Assembly (NCBI RefSeq): GCF_000011365.1 | Contig: NC_004463.1 | Coordinates: forward strand, 2,900,001-2,964,000 | Reading direction: 5' to 3' | Length of the DNA stretch: 64,000 bases | DNA from: Bradyrhizobium diazoefficiens USDA 110 | GTDB lineage: Bacteria; Pseudomonadota; Alphaproteobacteria; Rhizobiales; Xanthobacteraceae | Shown: piece after piece, positions 18,092-26,906 of the stretch | Layout: every line of letters starts with the position of its first letter | Numbering within the stretch: the stretch's first letter is position 1 | The notes under the pieces: generated by a model | Databases searched by the model: none | Seen by the model: only the letters and a program-made list of their open reading frames with translations | Told to the model about the DNA's origin: nothing | Program-made: the position numbers and the translations under genes

Positions 18092-20551
18092 CTAGTTCTT
18101 GCCTGTCGTTTGTGACTTCGGCTCAGGTTCGAGCTTGAAGGTCAGTTTGTTGATCTTGCCGGTGAACTTGAACGGAGTGTCGTAGCGATACTCCACGAGG
18201 GCCACTCCCGTGCGGGTGTCTTGGCCGACATCGAAGGTCTCATCCTCGGGGAAAGTGACAGGTATGGTGTGCTCCAGGGAATTCCTGGCTACTTCCTTGC
18301 CATCCACCGAGAGCACGCCCGTGCCACCTTTGCCCAGGCCCGGTTCATCGGGCTTGAAGTCGAAGGCGATGGTGTGCTTGCCGGCGCTCAGCTCGGGTCC
18401 CTCCCACGTCGTGCGCTTGAGGTCGAGCAGGTTATAGAGGAACACCACCTTGCCTCGGCCGACGCCAAACTCGCCTTTGCTCAGGAACAGGCCGTAGCCT
18501 CCGAAGCGGCCGCCATGGGTGACGATCATCCCCTCAGCTCCGCCTTCGGGAATGTCCACTTCAGCGGTGATGCTGTAGCTCTTGTTCAGGATGTCGGGCG
18601 CCGCACTGGCGGGTGTGCCGATCAGTTCGCCCGAATACGTGAAGACCGTTCGTCCGGCCGTGAGACTCGGGCGCGGCGTGTTCCAGCGCGCCAGCGTCGA
18701 GTTGTCGAGCGGCAGCACGTTGTACTTCTTCGCCTCGGCGTAGAAGAGATCCTTCATCTGCTTGAGCTTGTCGGGCATCTTCGCCGCGAGATCGTTGAAC
18801 TGCGTGGGATCTTCCTGAACGTTGTAGAGCTCCCAATTGTAGCCGGTGATCACGTCCGGCGGCGTCTTGGTGCTCAGCTCCCAGGGGAGCGTCGCAGGCG
18901 TCGTGGCCGCCACCCACCCGTCCTGATAGATGGCGCGATTGCCGAGCATCTCGAAATATTGCGTGGTGTGGCGCGACGCTGTGTTGGCGTTCGCCTTGTC
19001 CCACGTGTACGTCATGCCGACGCCTTCGATGGGAATCTGCTTGATCCCGTTGATCGTGTCGGGTTGCGAAATGCCGGTCGCTTCGAGAATGGTCGGCACG
19101 ATGTCAATCACGTGGTGGAACTGGCGGCGGATGCCGCCGACGTCCGTGATGTGGCCCGGCCAGGACATGACCACGCCCTGGGCCGTCCCGCCGAAGTGTG
19201 ATGGCACCTGCTTCACCCACTTGAAGGGTGTATCCATCGTCCACGCCCAGCCGGCCGCGAAATGCGGGAAGGTCCGCTCCGATCCCCAGAACGGATACCA
19301 GAGCAACTGATCCTTCACCGGCACGGGAACGCCATTGAAGGTGGTGAACTCGTTCGGTGTGCCGTTGAGCATGCCTTCGGCGCTCGCACCGTTGTCGCCG
19401 CCGATGTAGATGATCAGGGTGTTGTTTAGCTCTCCCAAGTCCTCGACCGCCTGGATGACCCGTCCGATCTCATGGTCGGCGTAGGCGAGATAGGCGCCGT
19501 AGATATCTGCCTGCTTGATGAAGAGCTTCTTTTCGTCCCAGCTCAGCGAGTCCCACTCCGGCAGGTCCTTCGGCCACGGGGTGAGCTTGGCGTTCTCGGG
19601 CATGATGCCGAGCCGCTTCTGGTTGGCGAAGATTGTCTCGCGCACCTTGTTCCAGCCCTCGTCGAACAGGTGCATGTCGCTGATCTTCTTGACCCACTCG
19701 GGCGTGGGGTGATGCGGCGCATGTGTGGCGCCCGGCACGTAATAGACGAAGAACGGCTTGTCCGGCGCGACCTCCTTGAGCTGCTTCATGTGCTGAATGG
19801 CCTCGTCGGCCATCGCAGTTTCCAGATTCCAGCCGGGATTGCCCTGGAAGGGATAGATCGCCGTCGTGTTGCGGAAGAGATTCGGCTGCCACTGGCTCGC
19901 ATCGCCGCCGACGAAGCCGTAGAAATAATCGAAGCCCATTCCGTTCGGCCATTGGTCGAACGGCCCGGCCTGGCTCGACTGATAGGACGGCGTGTTGTGA
20001 TCCTTGCCGAACCACGAAGTCGCGTAGCCGTTCGCCTTCAGAATGGTGCCGATCGTGCCTTTCTCGATCGGGATGATCGAGTCGTAACCCGGGAAACCCG
20101 TTGCGATTTCGCCGACCACCCCATAGCCGACCGAGTGATGGTTGCGTCCGGTGATCAACGCTGCGCGGGTCGGCGAGCATAGCGACGTCGAATGGAAGTT
20201 CGTGTAGCGCAAGCCGGCCTTTGCGATCCGGTCCATGCTGGGCGTCGGGATGATGCCGCCGAAGGTGCTCGGTGCGCCAAAACCCTGGTCATCCGTCATG
20301 ATCACTAGCACGTTCGGCGCGCCCTTGGGCGGCACGACGCGCGGCGGCCACCATGGCGTCGACTCGGATGCCTTGTCCTTGATGACCCCACCGAACTTCG
20401 GATCGGGAGGCGGGAGCTGGTTGCCGGGAATGGTGATGGTCGCGGCCGGGGAGCCCGGAGGCGGCGTGGTCGGTTGCGCTTGCTGCGCAAATGCAGGGGC
20501 GGATATCGCCGATGTCAAAAATAGTATGGAAACAATCGCACGAAAATTCAT
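18092..20551 (-). CDS. Arylsulfatase, exported (paralogue 2)
   Basis: 819-residue periplasmic sulfatase starting MNFRAIVSILFLTSAIS with an AGGAGGG ribosome-binding site. The signal peptide ends near AFAQ. Key features are IMTDDQGFG (metal-binding aspartates, about 84-92), CSPTR at about residue 125 (Cys oxidised to formylglycine), GRNHH, and GGDNGASAEG further on. A C-terminal jelly-roll-like region contains GMIVTHGGRFGGYGLF. It is very similar to paralogue 1 in the signal peptide, proline-rich linker and catalytic half. It heads an operon with the DUF1254 gene at 18046, under a FixK-like box 78 nt upstream. Substrate unknown. Confidence 0.92.
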   Translation of the reverse strand: MNFRAIVSILFLTSAISAPAFAQQAQPTTPPPGSPAATITIPGNQLPPPDPKFGGVIKDKASESTPWWPPRVVPPKGAPNVLVIMTDDQGFGAPSTFGGIIPTPSMDRIAKAGLRYTNFHSTSLCSPTRAALITGRNHHSVGYGVVGEIATGFPGYDSIIPIEKGTIGTILKANGYATSWFGKDHNTPSYQSSQAGPFDQWPNGMGFDYFYGFVGGDASQWQPNLFRNTTAIYPFQGNPGWNLETAMADEAIQHMKQLKEVAPDKPFFVYYVPGATHAPHHPTPEWVKKISDMHLFDEGWNKVRETIFANQKRLGIMPENAKLTPWPKDLPEWDSLSWDEKKLFIKQADIYGAYLAYADHEIGRVIQAVEDLGELNNTLIIYIGGDNGASAEGMLNGTPNEFTTFNGVPVPVKDQLLWYPFWGSERTFPHFAAGWAWTMDTPFKWVKQVPSHFGGTAQGVVMSWPGHITDVGGIRRQFHHVIDIVPTILEATGISQPDTINGIKQIPIEGVGMTYTWDKANANTASRHTTQYFEMLGNRAIYQDGWVAATTPATLPWELSTKTPPDVITGYNWELYNVQEDPTQFNDLAAKMPDKLKQMKDLFYAEAKKYNVLPLDNSTLARWNTPRPSLTAGRTVFTYSGELIGTPASAAPDILNKSYSITAEVDIPEGGAEGMIVTHGGRFGGYGLFLSKGEFGVGRGKVVFLYNLLDLKRTTWEGPELSAGKHTIAFDFKPDEPGLGKGGTGVLSVDGKEVARNSLEHTIPVTFPEDETFDVGQDTRTGVALVEYRYDTPFKFTGKINKLTFKLEPEPKSQTTGKN

Positions 20552-20622
20552 TGCATGCCCTCCTGAGAGGTGCGCAAAACGCGCGGATGTTGTCATCCTT
20601 CAGGATCATGCAGAGAGTGACG

Positions 20623-20636
20623 TTGATGCAGATCAA
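20623..20636. promoter_or_regulatory. FixK/FNR-like box TTGATGCAGATCAA
   Basis: Identical to the box at 16058-16071 and centred 78 nt upstream of sulfatase paralogue 2. The stretch between the box and the start codon is also conserved between the two paralogues. This points either to selection on the regulatory region or to a recent duplication. Confidence 0.75.
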
Positions 20637-20820
20637 CCCACCGGGGGCGACGCCGAGGGGCAGCGTCGGTCGCCCGGCTATCCTAACCAGCAGGGCACGC
20701 TCATCTTTTGTATGGGTTTACCGGTGCCACGCGGGTCAAGCATCTGCAACACGCCAGCACATTGGAGAGCAGAACGCGCTCACACTCGCCATCGTGTACC
20801 GGACGGCCGAACGACGGAGC

Positions 20821-20834
20821 TTGAGCGAAATCAA
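20821..20834. promoter_or_regulatory. FixK/FNR-like box TTGAGCGAAATCAA
   Basis: Matches TTGA-N6-TCAA and is centred about 85 nt upstream of the small plus-strand gene at 20913. It lies on the far side of the space between two divergent units, so each unit has its own box. Confidence 0.55.
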
Positions 20835-20912
20835 CGGGACGAAATTTCAGGGTCGCACACTTCCAAGGGCAAGCTTTCTTGACCTTCACCCCCGGATCGA
20901 CAGCGACCCGCT

Positions 20913-21191
20913 ATGCGCGTCCACAAGCTCAATCATCCCGTCGCCGGTGCCGTGCTCGCGATCACCTTGGTTGCAGCAATTTCGTTGGCGTCCTGGCAGA
21001 AGCTTCCTGCGAAGCACCGGCTTGCAGTCAAGAGCGATCGTCTCGAGCAAATCGATCCTCGTGACCTGGGGCTCGGTTGTGCGCAAGCCGTGTGGCCCTA
21101 TGGATGTGCTTGGCAACTGCCTCCGGAAAGACGAGAGACGAAAAGGCACGTCCCAAAACGGCGGCAGGGATTGCTTTGGTTTTTCTCATGA
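20913..21191 (+). CDS. Small exported or membrane-anchored protein, unknown function
   Basis: 92 residues. A hydrophobic N-terminal segment (HPVAGAVLAITLVAAISLASW) is a signal anchor or signal peptide. The mature part has a Cys-containing motif, DLGLGCAQAVWPYGCAWQ, reminiscent of small Bradyrhizobium-type periplasmic proteins with a C-x-Q-x-x-W-P core. It stands under a FixK-like box (85 nt upstream), divergent from the sulfatase operon and convergent with the 104-residue protein at 21207-21521. Ribosome-binding site weak. Function unknown. Confidence 0.6.
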   Translation: MRVHKLNHPVAGAVLAITLVAAISLASWQKLPAKHRLAVKSDRLEQIDPRDLGLGCAQAVWPYGCAWQLPPERRETKRHVPKRRQGLLWFFS

Positions 21192-21206
21192 TCAGGCGCG
21201 AGGTTT

Positions 21207-21521
21207 TCACCGCAGCGGCTCGACCTTTGCAGCCATGTCGGGCGCACGGCTGACCCTGTAGGTCGCGTTGCCACACTTCAGCACCCACACGGCGTGGTCG
21301 GGCTTTGATCGTTGTCGATCCCTGACTGCACCGAGTGGCTTGTCACAGGCAAAGCCTTGCATGCGTATCTGCGCCGCGAGCATGCTCTGCGGCGTTTCCT
21401 GAGCGGTTTGGGCGGGCCCTGTCGTCAGTCCCATCGTGCTTGCCAGCACCAGTACACCAAGCGTCCTGTAAACGTTACCCTCCTGCTGTGACCGGGGACC
21501 TGCCTTCGCGAGCTTTGGCAT
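21207..21521 (-). CDS. Small secreted protein, unknown function
   Basis: 104 residues. A hydrophobic stretch (TLGVLVLASTMGLTTGPAQ) looks like a signal peptide. The mature part carries two cysteines (GFACDKPLGAV, WVLKCGNATYRV) and ends in KVEPLR. It begins 37 nt after the stop of sulfatase paralogue 3 and probably shares its transcript. A good GGAGGG motif lies downstream of the annotated ATG, without an in-frame ATG behind it, so the exact start is unsettled. I know no function for it. Confidence 0.65.
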   Translation of the reverse strand: MPKLAKAGPRSQQEGNVYRTLGVLVLASTMGLTTGPAQTAQETPQSMLAAQIRMQGFACDKPLGAVRDRQRSKPDHAVWVLKCGNATYRVSRAPDMAAKVEPLR

Positions 21522-21558
21522 GAATCATGTGGCCGGAACCTTCCGTTCGCCAACGAGC

Positions 21559-24057
21559 CTACTGCTTGTCTCGCATTGTCTTCGCGACCGTCTCCTTTTC
21601 TGCGGGCGACATCTCGTTCGGCCCGAGCTTCACGGTCAGCTTGTTGAGCTTGCCGGTGAAGCGGAATGGCACCTGGTAGTCCTGGTCATCCACCGACGTG
21701 CCGGTGTCGAGGCCGACGTTGAAGGTCTCATCCCACATCAGGGTTATGGGAAGACTGCGCGGCATCGGATGGCTGTCCACCACCTTGCCGTCCACCTTCA
21801 AGGTGCCGGTGCCGCCCTTGCCCAGGCCCGGTCCGTCATATTTCCAGTCGAACTCCAGCGTGTGCTTGCCCGGAGCGAGCGTCTCCTTGGCCTGCCACTT
21901 GACGCGCTCCAGGGCGACCAGATTCCAGGTAAACACCGGCCGGCCCTTCAGCAGGTAGAAGCCGTAGCCGGCGAACCGGCCGCCGTCGGTCATCAGCATG
22001 CCGTCGCCGCCGCCTTGGGGAACGTCGACCTCGGCGGTGACCGTGTACGACCGGTTCAGCAGGCTCGGCGCGGAGCCTGTTTCCGGGAACGGCACGTTGC
22101 TCAGCTCACCCGAATAGGTGAATTGGGTCCGGCCCGGAGCGTAGCTCGGCTTGTGCGAAATGAACCTGGTCAAACGCGTGTCGTCGAGCGGGAACACCTG
22201 GTACTTCGCAGCTTCCATGGTGAACAATTGCTGCATGTCGCGCAGCTTGTCCGGCATCTTGGCGGCGAGGTCGTTCGACTGCGTCCAGTCTTCGTTGATA
22301 TTGTAGAGCTCCCAACGGTAGGCGTTCATGACGTCCGAGGGCGGCTCCGCCAAACTGAGGTCCCAAGGCGGGCTCAGCGGAGGCGTCGAGGCCATCCAGC
22401 CATCCTGATAAACGGCCCGCTTGCCGAACATTTCGAAGTACTGCGTCGTCCTCCGGCTGGGCGCGCTGCCACCTTCCCAGGTGTAGGCCATGCTCACGCC
22501 TTCGATCGGCTTCTGAGCGATGCCGTTGACCGTCACCGGCTCGGGGACGCCAACCGCCTCGAGGATTGTCGGCACGACGTCGATTACATGGTGGAATTGG
22601 TGACGGATGCCGCCAGCGTCCTTGATCCGCGCCGGCCAGGCCATGGCCATGCCGTTGCGGGTGCCGCCGAAATACGACGCGATCTGCTTGGTCCATTTGA
22701 AGGGCGTATCCCAGGCCCACGCCCAGCCCACCGCGTAGTGGGGGTAGGTCTGGTCGGAGCCCCAGGCGTCATAGAACTTCATGTTCATTTCGACCGTCGG
22801 GTGCACGGCGTTGGCAACCGCGAACTCGTTGTAAAGACCATGGAGCGTGCCCTCCGGGCTCGCGCCGTTGTCACCGCTGACGTAGATGACGAGCGTGTTG
22901 TCGAGCTTGCCGGTGTCCGCGATGGCCTGGATGACACGACCAATCTCGTAGTCGGTGTAAGCTAGATACGCAGCATAGACGTCGGCTTGCCGGGTGTAGA
23001 GCTTCTTCGCCTCGGGCGAAAGCGTATCCCACTTCGGGATGCTGTCCGGCCAGGCCGTTAGCTGCGCGTTCTGCGGAATCACACCCAGTCGTTTCTGGTT
23101 AGCGAAGATCTGTTCACGCAGGTCGTTCCAACCCTTGTCGAACAGATGCAAATCGCTGATCTTCTTGATCCACTCGGGCGTCGGATGGTGCGGCGAGTGC
23201 GTGCCGCCGGGCGCGTAGTAGATCATGAAGGGACGGTCGGGCTGGACGTCGTTCAGCATCTTGATGCGCCCGATCGCCTCATCGGCCATCGCGGTGATCA
23301 GATTCCAGCCGGGATTTCCCTGGAAGGGTTGGATCGGAGTGGTGTTGCGGAAGAGATTGTTCGGCTGCCATTGGCTCGTGTCATCGCCTGGGAAGCCGTA
23401 AAAGTAGTCGAAGCCCTTGATGGGTCCGGTCGGCCAGTTGTGGAAGGGGCCAGCCTGGCTCGCCTCCCACTGCGGCAGGTTGTGGTCCTTGCCGTACCAC
23501 GAGGTGTCGTAGCCGTGCTGCCGAAGGATCTCGCCGATGGCGACGGCATCGCGCGGGATGATGCTGTTGTAGCCGGGGTAGCCGGTCGCCTGATCGACGA
23601 CGACGCCAGTGCCCACGGAGTGATGGTTGCGGCCGGTGAGGAGTGCAGCGCGCGTTGGCGAGCACAGCGCCACGGTGTGGAACGCCGTGTAGCGCAGACC
23701 CGTTTGGGCGATACGGTCCAGCGCCGGCGTCGGGATCACGCCGCCGAACGTGCTTGGCGCGCTAAAGCCGACATCGTCCGTCATGATCAGAAGCACATTG
23801 GGCGCGCCCTTTGGCGGGACAATGCGCGCCGGCCAGTACGGCTTCGATTGCACGGCGTTGGGATTGATCTCGCCCCTGAACGGCTGCGGCGGATTTGGCA
23901 GGTACCTGCCGTCGATCGTGGTCGTCGCCCCGGGCGAACCGGGAGTGCCAGTGGTTTGCTGGGCGTTGGCGTTGAGGGCTGTCAACGGCATCAGCAAGAG
24001 AGCAGCGAGCAGAAAGCGCGAACTAATTCGGCGATGCAGGTTCGAGGCGCTCATCAT
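21559..24057 (-). CDS. Arylsulfatase, exported (paralogue 3)
   Basis: 832-residue periplasmic sulfatase. The signal peptide (RFLLAALLLMPLTALNANAQ) differs from those of paralogues 1 and 2, but the catalytic half is clearly homologous: IMTDDVGFS, CSPTR at about residue 132, GRNHH, SGDNGASPEG. The C-terminal region matches paralogues 1 and 2 (GMLMTDGGRFAGYGFYLLKG, GLGKGGTGTLKVDG). Two adjacent ATGs (24057 and 24054) follow GGGAG; either may serve. No TTGA-N6-TCAA box precedes it. Instead a 19-bp dyad lies 105-123 nt upstream, so regulation probably differs from that of paralogues 1 and 2. A small secreted protein follows at 21521. Confidence 0.92.
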   Translation of the reverse strand: MMSASNLHRRISSRFLLAALLLMPLTALNANAQQTTGTPGSPGATTTIDGRYLPNPPQPFRGEINPNAVQSKPYWPARIVPPKGAPNVLLIMTDDVGFSAPSTFGGVIPTPALDRIAQTGLRYTAFHTVALCSPTRAALLTGRNHHSVGTGVVVDQATGYPGYNSIIPRDAVAIGEILRQHGYDTSWYGKDHNLPQWEASQAGPFHNWPTGPIKGFDYFYGFPGDDTSQWQPNNLFRNTTPIQPFQGNPGWNLITAMADEAIGRIKMLNDVQPDRPFMIYYAPGGTHSPHHPTPEWIKKISDLHLFDKGWNDLREQIFANQKRLGVIPQNAQLTAWPDSIPKWDTLSPEAKKLYTRQADVYAAYLAYTDYEIGRVIQAIADTGKLDNTLVIYVSGDNGASPEGTLHGLYNEFAVANAVHPTVEMNMKFYDAWGSDQTYPHYAVGWAWAWDTPFKWTKQIASYFGGTRNGMAMAWPARIKDAGGIRHQFHHVIDVVPTILEAVGVPEPVTVNGIAQKPIEGVSMAYTWEGGSAPSRRTTQYFEMFGKRAVYQDGWMASTPPLSPPWDLSLAEPPSDVMNAYRWELYNINEDWTQSNDLAAKMPDKLRDMQQLFTMEAAKYQVFPLDDTRLTRFISHKPSYAPGRTQFTYSGELSNVPFPETGSAPSLLNRSYTVTAEVDVPQGGGDGMLMTDGGRFAGYGFYLLKGRPVFTWNLVALERVKWQAKETLAPGKHTLEFDWKYDGPGLGKGGTGTLKVDGKVVDSHPMPRSLPITLMWDETFNVGLDTGTSVDDQDYQVPFRFTGKLNKLTVKLGPNEMSPAEKETVAKTMRDKQ

Positions 24058-24161
24058 TGGCTAACTCCCGAAAACCGAACTGATCTGACTTGGCTGGAAG
24101 CCGAAATCTTCTCTCCTGGTCGGCGGTACGTAGCCCCTACGTGAACCTCGGGGCAGTTTCC

Positions 24162-24180
24162 GTCTTAATCTGATCAAGAC
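24162..24180. promoter_or_regulatory. 19-bp dyad upstream of sulfatase paralogue 3
   Basis: GTCTTAATC-T-GATCAAGAC: two 9-bp arms with one mismatch around a central T. It lies in the leader of sulfatase 3, between a signal-peptide-only reading frame and the sulfatase. The odd-length symmetric form suits a regulator site more than a terminator, since no T-run follows. Confidence 0.4.
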
Positions 24181-24218
24181 GGATCGCGCGCGAGCGGTGC
24201 TTTGAGCAGCTCGTGGCG

Positions 24219-24296
24219 TTATGTTTGCGGTGCAAATGCTGGAGGCGTGACGGTGAAGGCAGCGATCAGCGCAATAAGTATCTTGCGAGTATCCAT
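24219..24296 (-). CDS. Signal-peptide-only mini reading frame (remnant or leader peptide)
   Basis: The frame encodes MDTRKILIALIAAFTV then TPPAFAPQT and a stop, 25 residues. This is a textbook signal peptide with an AFA cleavage site and almost no mature protein. It lies upstream of sulfatase 3 on the same strand. It could be the stump of a deleted exported protein or a short leader peptide. No clear ribosome-binding site was seen. Confidence 0.35.
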   Translation of the reverse strand: MDTRKILIALIAAFTVTPPAFAPQT

Positions 24297-24723
24297 TGCA
24301 ATATACTCCGAACACGCGCGAATACTCTACTTCGGATCGCATCCGGCTGTCGAGCGCTGATCCAACTCGATGACACCCGAACGATGCCGGAGACATGAGC
24401 GACACAAACGGCTGAGGTTTGCTCGCTTATCATCCCGCACGAGTGCGTGACGAATGTCACAGCGACTTAACCAAGAGCGTTCGATGTGGCCGCCGCCTCT
24501 GGCAGGGGCACTATCTTGCAGTCTTCTTGCTACACACGGGCGCTGCTTGCCTAGATATGGATACCTCCGGTCAACGATGCTGTCGGTAATCCTACGGGCC
24601 AGCGGCGATGCTGAGTGCCTTTAGCGCAACATGTTGAGCCGAATCTGACGAAGTCGTTACCTTGGAACGAGACATTGAATCGCCGATCGATACACTGTCA
24701 TTCGTCGGCGGGAGGACGAGCGG
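24297..24723. other. Intergenic region, no gene seen
   Basis: About 430 nt between the divergent mini frame and the channel protein gene. It is more AT-rich than average and must hold the promoter for 24724. No FixK-like box, strong hairpin or conserved small frame was recognised. Confidence 0.5.
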
Positions 24724-25797
24724 ATGAAGCGGTACCTATCCGAACCAAAGTCTCATTGTCGGCTTATTCGCGCAACGATCGGTCTGGCTGTGGCATTGGC
24801 CGGAGTCTCGTCCGACCCAGCATATGCCGACGAGGATGGCGTTTCATACTGGCTTCCGGGGCGCTTCAGCAGCCTCGCGGCAGTCCCTGCGGTCCCCGGC
24901 TGGTCGATGGCCGAGGTCTATTATCACACCAGCGTGTCGGCCTTCGGTAACGCAGCCGCGGCAAGAGAAATCCGCGTCGGCCGGATCCCCGCTAACGTCA
25001 ATGTCGATTTGAATCTGCGTTTAAACGCGCAGGCGGACCTTGTCCTGCTCAACCCGACCTACACGTTCGCGACGCCGGTACTTGGCGGACAATTGGCAAT
25101 CGGCATCACCGGCTTGTTTGGCCGATCCGCCGCAACCCTCGACGGAACGCTGACAACAGCGGTCGGGCCCTTTGTGACGACCCGCACGGGGACCCTCTCT
25201 GATTCAATCACCTCGGTGGGCGATCTGTATCCGCAAGCAACGCTGAAGTGGAACGCCGGCGTCCACAATTTCATGACCTATTTGACCGGCGACATTCCTG
25301 TTGGCGCCTACTCTCCAACCCGTCTTGCTAACCTCGGCATCGGACACGGCGCGATCGACGGCGGCGGCGGCTACACCTATTTCAATGAGAAGGCGGGGCA
25401 CGAATTTTCCGCAGTCGCCGGGTTCACCTACAATTTCAAGAATCCTGACACGCAATATCGGAATGGCGTCGATTTCCACATCGATTGGGGTGCTTCGCAG
25501 TTCCTCTCGAAGCAGCTCTTCGTCGGGCTGGTCGGCTACTACTATCAACAGGTCACGGACGATTTTGGTCAGCCCCCGATCCTTGGGGGTTTTCGGTCGC
25601 GCGTGGTGGGAGTCGGTCCTCAGATCGGATACCTGTTTCCGGTCGGTGACCTGCAGGGGTATTTGAACCTGAAAGGGTACGGCGAGTTTGCCGCAGAAAA
25701 TCGGCCAGCTGGCTGGAATACGTGGCTGACTTTCTCGCTGTCGCCAATGGCGCCGACCAGCACGGTCGCGCCGACGCGAAGGATCGTGACGAAGTAA
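24724..25797 (+). CDS. Outer-membrane channel-like protein (phenol MetA-pathway/SphA family)
   Basis: 357 residues. A signal peptide (IGLAVALAGVSSDPAYA) is followed by repeated amphipathic strands: GWSMAEVYYHTSVSAFG, LNPTYTFATPVLGGQLAIGITG, YPQATLKWNAGVHNFMTYLTGDIPVGAYSP, EFSAVAGFTYNFKN. The C-terminus has VGPQIGYLFPVGDLQGYLN and AAENRPAGWNTWLTFSL. This matches the transporter-like family annotated as MetA pathway of phenol degradation, thought to bring aromatic or hydrophobic compounds across the outer membrane. The GGAGGACGAGCGG region before the ATG supplies a ribosome-binding site. It is followed at once by a decayed tandem copy of itself. Confidence 0.85.
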   Translation: MKRYLSEPKSHCRLIRATIGLAVALAGVSSDPAYADEDGVSYWLPGRFSSLAAVPAVPGWSMAEVYYHTSVSAFGNAAAAREIRVGRIPANVNVDLNLRLNAQADLVLLNPTYTFATPVLGGQLAIGITGLFGRSAATLDGTLTTAVGPFVTTRTGTLSDSITSVGDLYPQATLKWNAGVHNFMTYLTGDIPVGAYSPTRLANLGIGHGAIDGGGGYTYFNEKAGHEFSAVAGFTYNFKNPDTQYRNGVDFHIDWGASQFLSKQLFVGLVGYYYQQVTDDFGQPPILGGFRSRVVGVGPQIGYLFPVGDLQGYLNLKGYGEFAAENRPAGWNTWLTFSLSPMAPTSTVAPTRRIVTK

Positions 25798-25842
25798 ACG
25801 CGGCCTACGTTCGTCATCGCGCTTCGATTCTCTCAGCGGTTC

Positions 25843-26429
25843 AGTGACGGGCTTTGGCGACCTGATCCCCAGTTCGCAATGCGCCGGAATGCGGGCGTCA
25901 ACAACTACATGACCTAGTCGTGGGTGACATCCCTGTCGGCGCTTACCAGTCCGCGCGCCTCGCCAATATCGGGCTCGGACATGGGACGATCGATGCAGGC
26001 GGTGGCTACACCGATTTCAATCCGCAGACCGGCCATGAACTCTCTGGCGTGCTCGGCTTCACCTACAATTTCAAGAACACTGACACGCAGTATCAATGCG
26101 GCGTCGGCATGTACTTCGACTGGGGCGCCTCTCAAATCCTGACCAAGCCAATCCAGGTCGGTCTGGTGGGCTACGTCTATAAGCAGCTCGGTTGCGATAG
26201 CGGCTCCGGCGATCGCCTCGGCTGCTTCCGCTCGCAGGTCGCGAGCGTCGGCCGGCAAGTCGGGTTCATCTTTCCGGTTGGCGACATGCAGGGTTATCTG
26301 AACCTGAAGGCCTACAAGGAATTTGCCGCGGAAAACCGGCCCGACGGCTGGAATGCCTGGGTGACGTTTGTCATCTCGCCGGCAGCGCCTGCGCCGACCG
26401 CGCCACCGAAGCGGATGACTACAAAGTAG
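25843..26429 (+). pseudogene. Decayed tandem copy of the channel-like protein (C-terminal half)
   Basis: The sequence restarts with a stretch matching GDLYPQ...NAGVHNFMT of the preceding gene but contains at least two 1-nt deletions. One is near GACCTGATCCCC at about 25860. The other is at ATGACCTAG near 25914, creating a stop. From 25920 an open frame of 169 residues continues (GDIPVGAYQSARLANIGLGHG to the C-terminus), matching the intact protein closely. The signal peptide and first half are missing. Two cysteines unique to this copy (CDSGSGDRLGC) suggest drift. Confidence 0.88.
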
Positions 26430-26547
26430 TACCCACATCGCGCTGACGATCTCTCTGGAGACCAGCGGCAACACCTGTTGCGCGCATCATCAAGGCTGAC
26501 GCCCATGGGCGGTCGGCCTTTGCTTCCCATTCAAGAGCGCGAGTCGT

Positions 26548-26561
26548 TTGAGATGGATCAA
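26548..26561. promoter_or_regulatory. FixK/FNR-like box TTGAGATGGATCAA
   Basis: Fits TTGA-N6-TCAA, extended by a flanking T and A. It is centred 88 nt upstream of the small reading frame at 26643, the same arrangement as for the sulfatase and DUF1254 genes. Confidence 0.6.
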
Positions 26562-26642
26562 ACCGATTGATCGCGGCTCATCGATTATTGACAACGAGGA
26601 AAAAAGGGCATCCGGGCGTGTACTGCTTCGAGGAGGCAGGCC

Positions 26643-26867
26643 ATGGCGCAACAAGTACTGGGTGGGACTGCCGAAAACCTCGGCCTTGAGGGCCGCGACG
26701 TCGGCGAAGCAAAGTCGACTTTCGATCGCTTGTTGAGAGCTTATTTCGCAAGGCTGGTCGGAGAGTTTCCGGCGCTGAGCGACGTCAGCCACGAGCCTCC
26801 CCCTGGTCGACGAAATCGCCACTCCCCCTCGAACGAGCCGCACGTAGCGCGCGACGGAGTGGCGTAG
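26643..26867 (+). CDS. Small hypothetical protein
   Basis: 74 residues beginning MAQQVLGGTAENLGLEGRD, with a strong GAGGAGG motif 8-14 nt upstream and a FixK-like box 88 nt upstream. The N-terminal half is helical and charged (EAKSTFDRLLRAYFARLVGEF). The tail is Pro/Arg-rich (HEPPPGRRNRHSPSNEPH) and may be drifting. No family recognised. The good ribosome-binding site and promoter context argue that it is expressed. Confidence 0.5.
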   Translation: MAQQVLGGTAENLGLEGRDVGEAKSTFDRLLRAYFARLVGEFPALSDVSHEPPPGRRNRHSPSNEPHVARDGVA

Positions 26868-26906
26868 CTCTCGCGCCCTGCGCAATGCGGGAACGCCGAC
26901 GTGAGC

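Noticed and set aside
24166..24180. FixK-like reading of the 19-bp dyad (TTGATCAGATTAAG)
   Set aside because: The right half lacks TCAA and the spacing differs; better described as a separate dyad.
24061..24405. 114-codon minus-strand frame before sulfatase 3
   Set aside because: No signal, domain or ribosome-binding site; composition is random. The signal-peptide frame in another phase is more credible.
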